Assembly: GCA_963756455.1 (NCBI GenBank)
Contig: CAVWNC010000004.1
Coordinates: 1,984,001-2,048,000 of the forward strand
DNA length: 64,000 nt
Direction of reading: 5' to 3'
DNA from: DASQPA01 sp963756455
Lineage (GTDB): Bacteria > Acidobacteriota > Thermoanaerobaculia > Multivoradales > UBA5704
The notes beneath the pieces are model-generated. The model ran no database searches. It was not told the origin of the DNA and was given only the letters and a program-made list of their open reading frames with translations. This document shows positions 18,601-27,653 of this stretch, in pieces; the first letter of the stretch is position 1, and each line of letters begins with the position of its first letter. The position numbers were made by a program, and so were the translations under genes.

Positions 18601-21387
18601 ATGACCGTCATGAGTGGAGAATGGAAGTGGCCAGGATCGCGGTGGTGGAAGTGCGACTTGCACCTCCACACCCCTCAATCCTATGACTTCGAGGAACGCG
18701 GAGTCGATCCGGAAACTTGGGTTGCGTCCGCCTTGGCCGCCGGACTCGACGCGGTGGCGGTAACCGACCACAATAGCGGTGACTGGATCGATCTGGTGGC
18801 CCTGGCTGCCGCGCGAAGCAGCCGAACCTTGGCAGTTTTTCCAGGCGTCGAGCTCACTGTTCAAGGAGGGGTTCATCTCCTCGTTCTTTTCGATCCCGGC
18901 AAGGGCAAGGACGCAGTCTCGGCTTTACTGGGAAAGTGCGACGTTCCAGATCAAGATTGGGGCAAGGAGGGAGCCCTCGCCGCCTGCTCTTTCGTGCAGG
19001 CCCTAGAGCACGCCGTCGAGCGCGGCGGGCTCTGCATCGCACCGCACGTCGACGGCAGCAAAGGGGCGGCCAAAGTGTTCGGGCCTGGACAGACTCTTCA
19101 GCGAATCATCTCCTCAGAGCACCTGTCCGCTGTCGAGGAGAAGGAGCCGGGCTCCTCGCTTCAAGCGTATTTCGACAATTCAAAGGAAGGTTACAAACGC
19201 TCACTCGGCCCACTCCCTCGCGTGACCTTCTCCGATGCCCATCGGTTGGAAGACATCGGCCGGCGCTCGACCTGGATTAAGATGACTCGTCCTGATTTCG
19301 AAGGACTGCGTCTCGCCCTTGAGGATGGCCCACAGTCCGTGATCCGGTCTGCCGAGGCCATTGGAGACCCGAACGCTCATGCGACCGAGGTGATCGAATC
19401 GATCGAGATCTCCAAAGCTAAGTATATGGGGAGGGATCGCCCCCTGACGGTCTGCTTCAACCCCTGGTTGAACGCGATTGTAGGGGGCCGCGGGACCGGC
19501 AAGTCCTCGCTGGTCGAATTCCTCCGTATTGCCCTGCGACGCGAGCGAGAACTGAGCGGAGAGATCGCAAAGACCGTCAGAGAGCTTAAGCAAAGTCCGC
19601 AATCCCGCACCGACCGAGGGCTGCTCACGGAAGAGACCTCCTTTCGTGTAATCTACCGGAAAGCTGGTTTCCGCTTTCGCGTGCAGTGGGATGCGAGCGG
19701 CTCTTTGACCCCCATTGAGGAGGAGCTGGCGGATGGCTCGTGGCGCTCCGTCGGCGGCGAGATCGAGCGCAAGTTCCCTGTCCGAATCTACAGTCAGAAG
19801 CAGATCTTCGAGCTGGCCCAGGGTCCGCAAGCTCTACTCAAGCTCGTTGTCGACGCGGCTCAGCAGGTCGGCCGAAGTGACTGGGAGGAGAAGTGGAAAC
19901 TCGAAGAGAGTCGATTTCTGGCATTACGCGCCAAGGCGCGTGAGGTCGAAGCCCGCCTCGCGGAAGAGGATCGGCTAGCCTCCGAGCTTGAGGATGTTCA
20001 TCGTAAGTTGGCCGTCTTCGAGAGCTCAGGGCATAGCGAGGTACTGCGCCAGTATCAACTGAGGCGCCGACAGGAGCGGGCCATCGAAGCCTGGGGAGAG
20101 AGCTTCGCGGGGCTCAGCCAAGCGCTGCAAAGCATAGCGGCCGAAGCGGTTCCCTCTTCCCTGGAAGCAGATCTGTTCGGAGACACAGAAACGGATCGTA
20201 GCTTACTCCAGGCAACAGAGGACATGGCTGAGAAGCTGCGCGTCCTTCGTCAGGAAATCACTGATCTTGCATCGAAAGCGGAAACGCTCTCGGCAGAATG
20301 GCAGCAGACCTCGGTCCGACTCCCATGGGCGACGGCGGTCCGCGACGCGGAGAACGTCTATGAGGATCTCATCGCACACCTGCGCGCCGAGGGTGCTGGG
20401 GATCCAACGGAGTATGGCCGGCTGGTGCAAGAGCGACAGGTTTTGGAACGCCGGCAGATCGCACTCGAAGGTGAGCGCAAAGTCTTGGCCGAGCTCGCCG
20501 CTCAAAGCAGCGAAAGCTTGGAGATTCTCCTCCATTTGCGCCGCGAGCTGACGAGGCGACGAGCTGAGTTCCTGCGGGATGTCATAGGGACGAGTCCCCA
20601 CGTACGAATCGAGGCCCTTCCCTATGGCGATGAGGAAGACGCTGAGCGAGAGCTCCGTTCTCTTCTTCAAACCGATCGGTTCGAGGATGATTTTCGAACC
20701 GAGGACGGCCAAGGAGGAATCATCCCCAAGCTGTACCGCGGGTACCTCGATACTTCAGCCACGGCAGGCAAGGAGGCGAAGAGCGAGGATGTGCAGAGAT
20801 TTGAACAGGAGATCCAATCGCTCAAGCGGCATCTGGTGGAAGTGGCGAGGAATCCCACCCGCCAGGGCACTGTCCGCGACCAACGGTTCGCCAAGCGCCT
20901 GGCCGGCCTCAAGCCGGAAACCTTCGATCGCCTGGCGGTCTGGTTTCCGGAGGACTCCCTGAGAGTAACCTATGGTCCAGGAACGGATGGAACCGGCTTC
21001 CGTCCCCTCGAGCAAGGCTCTCCGGGCCAGAAGGCCGCGGCGATCCTGGCCTTTCTTCTCTCCTACGGCAGAGAGCCGTTGATCCTCGACCAGCCCGAGG
21101 ACGATCTGGACAACCACCTGATCTCCGGGCTTATCGTGCGCCAGCTGCGTGACAACAAGCGGCAGCGGCAGCTGATCGTTGTCACTCATAACCCCAACAT
21201 CGTGGTCAATGGCGATGCAGAGTTGATATTGGCTCTCGATGTACGCGGTGGACAAACCCAAGTCTTGCAAGCAGGAGGGCTCCAGGAGATGGCGGTTCGA
21301 GAGGAGGTCTGCCGAGTCATGGAGGGAGGTTGGGAAGCCCTCACCCGCCGCTATCGCAGGATCGGCCGGGGCGCATCCCATGTTTGA
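18601..21387 (+). CDS. PHP-domain SMC-like ATPase (TrlF-type), putative defence protein
   Basis: This 928-residue protein joins two parts. The N-terminal PHP phosphoesterase-type domain has H21-x-H23 in CDLHLHTPQSYD, D56-H57 in VTDHNSGDW, IAPHVDG and FSDAH as metal ligands. An SMC/RecN-like ATPase follows, with Walker A at 294-302 (VGGRGTGKS), long coiled coil from about 420 to 700 with many Glu/Arg heptads, an ABC-type signature (EQGSPGQKAA) and Walker B at 826-835 (PLILDQPEDD), ending in VVTHNPNIVV. Similar proteins are annotated as TrlF-family AAA-like ATPases (from memory). The next gene overlaps its end by eight bases. The start is ATG 18601; ATG 18610 is possible. PHP-plus-SMC proteins beside AlbA_2 proteins usually belong to anti-phage systems; activity here is inferred. 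Confidence 0.88.
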   Translation: MTVMSGEWKWPGSRWWKCDLHLHTPQSYDFEERGVDPETWVASALAAGLDAVAVTDHNSGDWIDLVALAAARSSRTLAVFPGVELTVQGGVHLLVLFDPGKGKDAVSALLGKCDVPDQDWGKEGALAACSFVQALEHAVERGGLCIAPHVDGSKGAAKVFGPGQTLQRIISSEHLSAVEEKEPGSSLQAYFDNSKEGYKRSLGPLPRVTFSDAHRLEDIGRRSTWIKMTRPDFEGLRLALEDGPQSVIRSAEAIGDPNAHATEVIESIEISKAKYMGRDRPLTVCFNPWLNAIVGGRGTGKSSLVEFLRIALRRERELSGEIAKTVRELKQSPQSRTDRGLLTEETSFRVIYRKAGFRFRVQWDASGSLTPIEEELADGSWRSVGGEIERKFPVRIYSQKQIFELAQGPQALLKLVVDAAQQVGRSDWEEKWKLEESRFLALRAKAREVEARLAEEDRLASELEDVHRKLAVFESSGHSEVLRQYQLRRRQERAIEAWGESFAGLSQALQSIAAEAVPSSLEADLFGDTETDRSLLQATEDMAEKLRVLRQEITDLASKAETLSAEWQQTSVRLPWATAVRDAENVYEDLIAHLRAEGAGDPTEYGRLVQERQVLERRQIALEGERKVLAELAAQSSESLEILLHLRRELTRRRAEFLRDVIGTSPHVRIEALPYGDEEDAERELRSLLQTDRFEDDFRTEDGQGGIIPKLYRGYLDTSATAGKEAKSEDVQRFEQEIQSLKRHLVEVARNPTRQGTVRDQRFAKRLAGLKPETFDRLAVWFPEDSLRVTYGPGTDGTGFRPLEQGSPGQKAAAILAFLLSYGREPLILDQPEDDLDNHLISGLIVRQLRDNKRQRQLIVVTHNPNIVVNGDAELILALDVRGGQTQVLQAGGLQEMAVREEVCRVMEGGWEALTRRYRRIGRGASHV

Positions 21388-22633
21388 CTCCGCCGAGGAG
21401 TTGTTGCGTAGGATCCGGCTCGGCGAGGACTCGGTCTTTGAGCTCAAGGCGGTGCGTTTCCGCGGGGACAAAGTCGCCGGGCCTTCCCGGGACGACTTGG
21501 CGGACGAGCTCGCAGCCATGGCCAACACAGCCGACGGGGTCCTCCTGCTCGGTGTGGACGACAAATCGCGCGAGGTCGAGGGTATCCCGCTTCATCGACT
21601 GGACTCAGTCGAGAGATTTGTGCGGGATATCTGCAACGACAGCATCCGGCCACCGCTCTTCGTGAGGATTCTCCGCATGGAGCTACCGGACCTGCTCGGG
21701 GAGGAACGCCCGGTGGTCAAGGTGGACGTGCCGCGGAGCCTTTTCGTCCATGAGAGCCCGGGCGGATACTACTGGCGTCAGGGAAGCTCCAAGCGCAGGC
21801 TGACTCCAGAGCTCCTCGCTCGCCTCTTCCAACAACGCAGCCAAGCCCAGGTGATCCGATTCGATGAGCGAGCCGTGCCGGAAACCTCTCTTTCCGATCT
21901 CGACCAGGAGCTCTGGCAACGCTTCGTCCCGGAAGACTCGGTCGACCCCGTCTCTACTTTGCGCAAGCTCAAGCTCCTCACGCCTGATGAGCAGGGGATG
22001 GAGAGGCCTTCGGTGACAGGGGTGCTCTTAGGCTCTCGACATCCAGAGACCTGGCTGCCAGGAGCCTACATTGAGGCCGTCCGTTACCAGGGCGTTCGGC
22101 AAGACTCGAATTATCAAGCCGATGGCGCCAGGATCACGGGACCCCTGGACCTGCAGATCCGCGAAGCCATGGGATTCGTGCTGCGCAATATGAGAGTGGC
22201 GGCGCACAAGGAGCCGGACCGGCTGGAGATCCCGCAGTTCAGCGAACGGGCGGTTTTCGAAGCGGTCGTCAATGCCGTGGCGCATCGCGACTACTCCATA
22301 TACGGCTCGAAAGTCCGGCTTTTCCTTTTTGATGACCGTCTTGAGCTCTACTCTCCAGGCGCCCTGCCGAACTCGCTGACCATCGAAAGCCTGCCACTTC
22401 GACAGGCGACCCGAAATGAATTCATCACCTCCTTGCTCGCACGCACACCAGTTGAAGGAGTCCGCGGTGGCAGCGGTCGCCGGTACTTCATGGAGAAAAG
22501 AGGCGATGGAGTTCCCATCATTCTGGACCAGAGCAGCCGCCTCTCGGGTAAGCAGCCCCTGTATCGGCTCATTGACGATTCGGAGCTCAAGCTCACGATC
22601 TTCTCGGCTTCGTTCAAAGTGTCGGAAGGATGA
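21380..22633 (+). CDS. AlbA_2-domain ATP-binding protein, partner of PHP-SMC ATPase
   Basis: A 417-residue protein. Residues 10-130 form an AlbA_2 (Schlafen-type) domain: EDSVFELKAVRF, then the diagnostic DDLADELAAMANTADGVLLL and GVDDKSREVEGIP. The C-terminal half is an HATPase_c_4-type nucleotide-binding domain with FEAVVNAVAHRDYS and LELYSPGALPNSLT. Proteins of this architecture are classed as putative transcriptional regulators or RNA/DNA-binding ATPases and occur in several defence loci. ATG at 21380 overlaps the stop of the PHP-SMC gene (21385-21387), so the two are probably translationally coupled and form a complex or pathway. Longer upstream in-frame starts lie inside the first gene and lack a ribosome site. 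Confidence 0.9.
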   Translation: MFDSAEELLRRIRLGEDSVFELKAVRFRGDKVAGPSRDDLADELAAMANTADGVLLLGVDDKSREVEGIPLHRLDSVERFVRDICNDSIRPPLFVRILRMELPDLLGEERPVVKVDVPRSLFVHESPGGYYWRQGSSKRRLTPELLARLFQQRSQAQVIRFDERAVPETSLSDLDQELWQRFVPEDSVDPVSTLRKLKLLTPDEQGMERPSVTGVLLGSRHPETWLPGAYIEAVRYQGVRQDSNYQADGARITGPLDLQIREAMGFVLRNMRVAAHKEPDRLEIPQFSERAVFEAVVNAVAHRDYSIYGSKVRLFLFDDRLELYSPGALPNSLTIESLPLRQATRNEFITSLLARTPVEGVRGGSGRRYFMEKRGDGVPIILDQSSRLSGKQPLYRLIDDSELKLTIFSASFKVSEG

Positions 22634-22685
22634 CCACTTTGGCAAACGCCTCGGCGCCAGGAGTATTTTCTGAAGGAGGGTCGAG

Positions 22686-23627
22686 ATGAAGCGACCGACC
22701 CTCCCCACCGCCGCCCGCCCGGTCCGCCCGGGCAAGACCGAACGCTACCTGAGAGGGGTGCCCGAGCCCGCCCGCGACGTCCTCCGCCGACTCCTCGTGG
22801 GCGACATCTCGGCGCCGGTCGCCCTGGCGGGCCTGCTCTTCGCCCTGGGGAGCGCCGCGGAGGTCGAGGCTCTGCTCTATCCGCTCGCCAATACCCTGCC
22901 GCAGTTCGCCGATCTCTCGGAGCTTTTGAGGCGCAATCCCGAGCGGCTGGCGCGGATCGCCCCGCTCCTTCCCGACCATCCCGAGGCCGACGGCGCGGGC
23001 GAGGCGGCGATCGACGTCTGCCGCCGGTTCTTCGACCGGGCGGTGCGGACGAGTGAGGAGGCGAGCGTCGCGCTCTACTCGCTCGGCGATCCGGAGATCC
23101 TGGATGCGGGGACGCGGGAGATCGTCGACCTCTTCCTACGCTGGGGGCTCCTCGCTCCGGATCGCTCGGCGTTGGATCTCGGCTGCGGCATCGGTCGCTT
23201 CGAGGCCGCCCTCGCCGCCGAGCTTCTGGAGATCCACGGGATCGACATCTCGGCCGGGATGATCGCCGCCGCCCGGCGGCGGACCGCCGGGCTCGGCAAC
23301 GTTCACTTCGCGGTCGGCTCCGGGCGCGATCTCGCCCCCTTCCCCGAGGGGCGGTTCGACCTCGTCTTCGCCGTCGACTCCTTCCCCTACATCCAGCAGG
23401 CGGGAGCGGAGCTCGTGGCCGGCTACTTCGCCGAGGTGGCGCGGGTGTTGAGGCCGGGCGGCGACTTCGCCCTGCTCAACTTCTCCTACACCGGCGACCT
23501 GGACGACGACCGCGGCGAGTTCGCCGAGCTCTGCGGGCAGAACGGGTTTCTCGTCGAGGCGGCGGGATTGCGGCCGTTCACGCTCTGGGATGGCTCCGCG
23601 TTCCTCGCCCGGCGGCCACGGCGCTGA
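22686..23627 (+). CDS. SAM-dependent class I methyltransferase
   Basis: A 313-residue protein. Residues 1-130 are a helical N-terminal region (LRRLLVGDISAPVALAGLLF), followed by a Rossmann methyltransferase: motif I ALDLGCGIGRFEAAL, acidic residue in IHGIDISAGMI, motif II/III FDLVFAVDSFPYIQQAG and VARVLRPGGDFALLNFSY. It matches Methyltransf_11/25-type enzymes of unknown substrate. AAGGAGG lies a few bases before the ATG. It follows the AlbA_2 gene by 52 bp on the same strand but has chromosomal codon use, so it may not belong to the defence unit. A strong hairpin follows its stop. Confidence 0.88.
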   Translation: MKRPTLPTAARPVRPGKTERYLRGVPEPARDVLRRLLVGDISAPVALAGLLFALGSAAEVEALLYPLANTLPQFADLSELLRRNPERLARIAPLLPDHPEADGAGEAAIDVCRRFFDRAVRTSEEASVALYSLGDPEILDAGTREIVDLFLRWGLLAPDRSALDLGCGIGRFEAALAAELLEIHGIDISAGMIAAARRRTAGLGNVHFAVGSGRDLAPFPEGRFDLVFAVDSFPYIQQAGAELVAGYFAEVARVLRPGGDFALLNFSYTGDLDDDRGEFAELCGQNGFLVEAAGLRPFTLWDGSAFLARRPRR

Positions 23628-23646
23628 ACGGCTGCGGTGCTGACGA

Positions 23647-23682
23647 ACCGGCCGGGCGCGCGAGCTTCGCGGCCCGGCCGGT
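23647..23682. terminator. Bidirectional terminator-like hairpin between convergent genes
   Basis: An 11-bp perfect outer stem (23647-23657 with 23672-23682, ACCGGCCGGGC and its complement) encloses a 5-bp inner stem (59-63 with 67-71). It sits between the stop of the methyltransferase and the stop of the di-haem gene. There is no T-run, so it may act with Rho or as an mRNA 3' end. Confidence 0.55.
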
Positions 23683-23696
23683 CCAAGGCAGGCAGA

Positions 23697-24950
23697 CTAC
23701 AGGGAGTTGAGGAAGGTGATGAGCTGGTTCTGCTGGGTGAGGCTGAGATTGATGTAGTTGTCGATCACCGGGTTGGCGTCGCCGAAGTGGTCGAGGATGG
23801 CGAAGTTGCGGGTGATGGGCTCACCGTCGTGGAGGAGGATGTTGCGTGCGCGGAGGCCCCAGAGGGGCGGCGTGCGGACCATGTTCCGCGAGACCGAGCC
23901 GCCGTTCTGGACGATGCCGTCGCCCGTCCCCACGTTGTGCAGCAGGAAGTCGCTGTAGGGGTGGAAGGTCTTGGTACCGATCGCCGCCGGGACGGTGTAG
24001 TTGGTGCCGTTGATGACGGTTCCCGCCGCCACCGTGGTGGCGGACGTCAGGTGGCAGAGGTCGCAGCCGATCGAGTGGAAGAGGTTGCCGCCGGCGATCG
24101 AGTCCGAGGTGGCCGCGAGGACGGTGTCGCGCGGCGGCACCTTGGTGGAGCGCATGAAGTTGGTGAAGGCGAGGATGTCGGCGCCGAAGGGAGCCGCCCC
24201 GGTGGCCGGATCCTGGATGGCGGGGACGCCGTTGGTCGTGTTGTAGGAGGTGACGCTGACACCGTTCGAGGTGTTCTCGGTCGGCTGGAGAGGGCTCGTG
24301 ATGCCCATCTCGTTCAAGTAGGCGTCGGCCGCGAAGCCGAGGAGACTCGCGTGCTGGTTCTTCCAGCCGAAGCGGCCGATCCGGGTGGTGCCGGCGGCGG
24401 CCTCGGGGACCGGCACCCGGATGATCGTACCCGGGTTCAAGCCGGCGTTGGACTGGGTCGTCTGGGCGGCGGTGAAGAAGGTGTCCGGCAGTGCCTCGAC
24501 GAAGCCGTCGCCGACGATGCTGAGCGAGCTTCTGGAGGTGATCGTCGTGTCGGTCCCCAGGAGGCGCTCCTGGATCGCGGGGTCGATCGCCCGGTTGTTG
24601 ATCAGCGAGCCGCCGATGTGATCGGTGAACGTGCTGCCGCTCGTCGAGCCGGCCCGCAGCTCGAGGATCTGGCTGCCCGAGCCGGACACCGGGTTCTGGT
24701 GGCACTCGCGGCAGGCCTGGGCGTTGTAGACCGGCCCCAGGCCGTCCGAGATCTGCTCGATCTCGTCGAAGGTCGCCCGGTCGAGGTTCATCTGCGTCTG
24801 CGATTCGAAGCCGTTGGTCAGGTTGTCGTACCCGGCGGGGGCCTCCGTGGCGGCGATGGCGTACATCACCGGGGCCGCCAGGATGACCAGCACCATGAGC
24901 CCGTCGGTCACCAGGCTGCGCCTGGTCCAGCTGTCCTTCGTTCCCTTCAT
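23697..24950 (-). CDS. Di-haem oxidoreductase (DHOR family, putative peroxidase-like cytochrome)
   Basis: A 417-residue exported c-type cytochrome. The N-terminus carries a membrane anchor or signal (DGLMVLVILAAPVMYAIAA). Two CxxCH haem sites are present, C80-RE-C83-H84 (QACRECHQNP) and C296-DL-C299-H300. The conserved C-terminal block TPPLWGLRARNILLHDG with HDG and ILDHFGDANPV is typical of the DHOR family (thiol-oxidoreductase-like/MauG-related). It would work in the periplasm. ATG at 24950 has AAGGAGG upstream. The CRTAC1-like gene lies just upstream on the same strand (gap 293 bp with a hairpin), a pairing that suggests related cell-envelope roles. Confidence 0.85.
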   Translation of the reverse strand: MKGTKDSWTRRSLVTDGLMVLVILAAPVMYAIAATEAPAGYDNLTNGFESQTQMNLDRATFDEIEQISDGLGPVYNAQACRECHQNPVSGSGSQILELRAGSTSGSTFTDHIGGSLINNRAIDPAIQERLLGTDTTITSRSSLSIVGDGFVEALPDTFFTAAQTTQSNAGLNPGTIIRVPVPEAAAGTTRIGRFGWKNQHASLLGFAADAYLNEMGITSPLQPTENTSNGVSVTSYNTTNGVPAIQDPATGAAPFGADILAFTNFMRSTKVPPRDTVLAATSDSIAGGNLFHSIGCDLCHLTSATTVAAGTVINGTNYTVPAAIGTKTFHPYSDFLLHNVGTGDGIVQNGGSVSRNMVRTPPLWGLRARNILLHDGEPITRNFAILDHFGDANPVIDNYINLSLTQQNQLITFLNSL

Positions 24951-25185
24951 CTCCAATCCTCCTTGCAGCAGACAAGAGGACCGACGCTTGGGAGTCCGAT
25001 CAGCCCGACGTGGGCTTTTCGGGAAGCCCCGGTCCCGAATGGAACGGTCCAGACGGACGTCCAGCCTTCGCTTTACGGGTCGACGACAAATATTGAAGTG
25101 AGCGACTAGGCGCCTACTGAAGAGAGTGCGCGCCGGGGGGGAAAACGAGACGAGGATCGAAGCGGGAGGGAGAAGCGGGAAGGAA

Positions 25186-25222
25186 ACCGTCCCCACGCCC
25201 GTGCTGCGGACGTGGGGACGGT
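25186..25222 (-). terminator. Hairpin downstream of the CRTAC1-like gene
   Basis: A perfect 12-bp stem, ACCGTCCCCACG at 25186-25197 with CGTGGGGACGGT at 25211-25222, and a 13-base loop. It lies 22 bp after the stop of the minus-strand gene. Only a weak T-rich tail follows. The rest of the 293-bp gap to the di-haem gene shows no gene. Confidence 0.55.
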
Positions 25223-25243
25223 CGGAAAACTTGGCGTCAGGCC

Positions 25244-27366
25244 TTAGAAGGGAACGCCCGGGTGGGCGGCCTGGAAGGCCTGGTAGGCGGAAACCGTCAG
25301 GCGGTGGGAATCCGGACGGCTGATGACGTGGCGCTGGACGAGTTGCGCCAGCGACTGCGTCACGCACTCCTTGTAGTCGGCAACCCCGGTGGTCCGGTTG
25401 ACCGGCCCGTCGAAGCTGCAGGGGATCTCGGGGAGGAGGATCTTCTCTCCCGCCTTGACGTTGTACAGACGGTTGCGCACGCCGCCGTTGGCGCCCGGCC
25501 ACTGCACCTCGACGGTACCGGTGGTCGCGGTGCCCATGCCGAGCGTCGCGACCTTGGAATCCTGCGAGGCGTAGCTGGAGCCACCGATGACCGGATGAAG
25601 GATCGTCTTGCCGCCGGTCGGCGTGAACTTGATCATCGCGCCGAAGCCGTCCAGGTTGTTGTGGCCCTGGGGGGTCAAACCCTTGGTGCCGACGAGGTGA
25701 ACCTGCGCCCACTTGTTGCCGTTGTTGGCGCTGTTCATCTCGATGTGCAGGTCGCCCGGGTTGAAGCTGTGCGGGATGTAGGTCTGGAAGCCGGCGTTGA
25801 TGCGGCCGGTCCAGACGACCTCACCCGTCGCCACGGCGTCGAACGGCGAGCCGGTGGTCATGCCGAGGATGGTCGTCCACAGCACGTTGCGGTTGGTCGG
25901 CGAGGTGATCGGGATGATGCCGACGGTGGCGGCGTTGACGATGTCGTCGAAGCCGTCGCCGTTGAGGTCGCCGATCGCGACGCCCTGGATCTGGCGGAAG
26001 CGGTTGTCACCGAGGGCGTTCTGGTCCCAGGTGAAGTTCGCCGTGCACGAGCCGGTGTTCTTGAGCAGGGTGCCCGGGTTGTCGGTGGAGATGATGTTGG
26101 TCAGGTGCCTCGTCGCCGAACCAGACGATGTCCTGGTCGCCGTCGTTGTCATAGTCGAAGGTCGACGTGCCCCAGCCGAACGGCGTCGCGATCAAGGAGC
26201 CGGCGTTGGAGTCGACGAACTGGTTGTTGGGGGCGCCGAAATACCACCGCGAGTTCTGGGGCGGGCCACCGACGTAGTAGCCGTTGTTGGTGGACATGAA
26301 GTCCAGGTAGCCGTCGCAGTTGTAGTCGCCGAAGGAGAGACCCATCCAGGAACCGTAGTTGTTGTTCTGGTTCAAGCCGGCATTGAGGGTCACGTCGGTG
26401 AAAAAGCCCGTGCCGTCGTTCTGGAAGATCCGGTCGAGACCGGCGTTGGGGCCGCTCTGGCCACCGGCCGAGTCGGCCCACAGGAGGTCGACCGCGCCGT
26501 CCTGGTTGTAGTCGACGGCCGCCACCGACCAGGTGTAGGTCGCCTGGCCGGCGGGAATGCCGCCGGTGTAGTCGTGGAGGCCGCGCGCCTCGCCCTGCTC
26601 GCTGAACACGTTGTGGCCGAGGTTCATGAAGAGCAGGTTGTGCTGGGTGGTCGGCCAGTAGACCGAGGTGCCGAAGACCGGCCCACGCTGGTTCCAGTCG
26701 TCGTAGGTGTTGGAGACGGCGATGTCGAGCAGGCCGTCGCCGTTGAAGTCACCCATCGAGCAGCCGGAGGGGTTGAGGCCGGGGGCGGCGGCGACGCCGG
26801 CCTTGTCGGTGATGTCGGAGAAGGTGCCGTTGCCGTTGTTGTGGAAGAGGATGTTCGGACCGCCGGCGCCCAGGACGTAGAGGTTCATCGTTGCCGTCGT
26901 TGTCGATGTCGCCGAAGCAGACGGCGGAGCTGTCCTGCGCCGTCGCGTCGACGCCGGCCTGGACGGCCACGTCGACGAAGGTCAGCTTACCGGTTTCCTT
27001 GAGCATGTTCTTGTACAGGCTGTTGGGAGTGCCGGGGCCGTTCGTCACATAGATGTCGAGATCGCCGTCGTTGTCGTAGTCGAAGAGCGCGATGCCCGGA
27101 ATGCCCCAGGGCTTCATCGGGCTGTTCGGCCGGCTCACCGCGTTGAAGGTGGCGGTCGGGATGGGCGACTGCGCCTCGATCGCCCGGCGGACGGCCAGGC
27201 GGCTGGGAGTCGCGGTGCGAGCGTACGTGATGCCGTTGGCAGGCGTCGCGACGTTGGTGAACGTGATGCCGCCGTCAACGCCGGCCGCGGCGGCCGAGCC
27301 GACGGTCGCGAGGAGGATCGCACCGGCGCCTCCCGCGAGCTGCGACCATTTCTTGATCCGTCCCAT
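25244..27366 (-). pseudogene. CRTAC1-like FG-GAP/ASPIC-UnbV protein with two single-base frameshifts
   Basis: Three overlapping frames join into one protein of about 706 residues. Frame 1 (from ATG 27366, AAAGGAG upstream) has a signal peptide and the first FG-GAP/VCBS repeat (DYDNDGDLDIYV) and breaks at GDIDNDGN near 26890. Frame 2 carries further repeats (GDFNGDGLLDIAV, VDYNQDGAVDLLW) to WFGDE near 26110. Frame 3 carries GDLNGDGFDDIV and the ASPIC/UnbV domain (VEVQWPGANGGVRNRL). The total of 2123 bp is two bases more than a multiple of three, fitting one inserted base at each junction (GGCAACG|ATGAAC, and GACGAGG|CACC). It could be recent inactivation or assembly error. The protein would be secreted, with calcium-binding beta-propeller repeats. 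Confidence 0.8.
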
Positions 27367-27405
27367 TCAGGTCTCCTTTGACAAAAATGAAGCCGTTCGA
27401 CCTCT

Positions 27406-27423
27406 GAAGCCGTATATGGCTTC
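27406..27423. promoter_or_regulatory. Palindrome in the leader of the CRTAC1-like gene
   Basis: GAAGCCGTATATGGCTTC is an 18-bp inverted repeat (6-bp perfect arms) 40 bp before the start codon on the minus strand. It could be an operator or a small leader hairpin. The rest of the gap to 27653 holds no gene that I can see. Confidence 0.3.
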
Positions 27424-27631
27424 GCAGATTGTGTTCTGTCTACTCTAGAGTGAGGCTGCTGGTCTGAATCGGGACACCCTTCGACAACCTGGAATTACAC
27501 TCTCTCCGCCATACGTCTGCGCGAGGGAAGCCCATGAGGTCTTGAGTGTGGCGTCCGCTTGCAAGAGAGACGCGCGATCCCGATGTGCTCCTTTGAGGCG
27601 CGTAGAGTATCACCTCTCCGGCCGCGCGAGG

Positions 27632-27648
27632 CCCACCCTGTTGGGTGG
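27632..27648 (-). terminator. Hairpin after the last gene of the NRPS operon
   Basis: CCACCC at 27633-27638 pairs with GGGTGG at 27643-27648 over a 4-base loop, five bases after the stop codon region of the exported hydrolase. There is no T-run, so termination may need Rho. Confidence 0.3.
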
Positions 27649-27653
27649 TCTGC

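Noticed and set aside
18573..18671. N-terminal extension of QueG
   Set aside because: It runs into the divergent gene, adds an unconserved stretch, and the conserved family start is MDPRPTALL at 18572.
23697..25712. A 671-residue di-haem protein starting at 25712
   Set aside because: The first 254 residues are the wrong frame of the CRTAC1-like gene and intergenic DNA; ATG 24950 has a strong ribosome site and a signal peptide.
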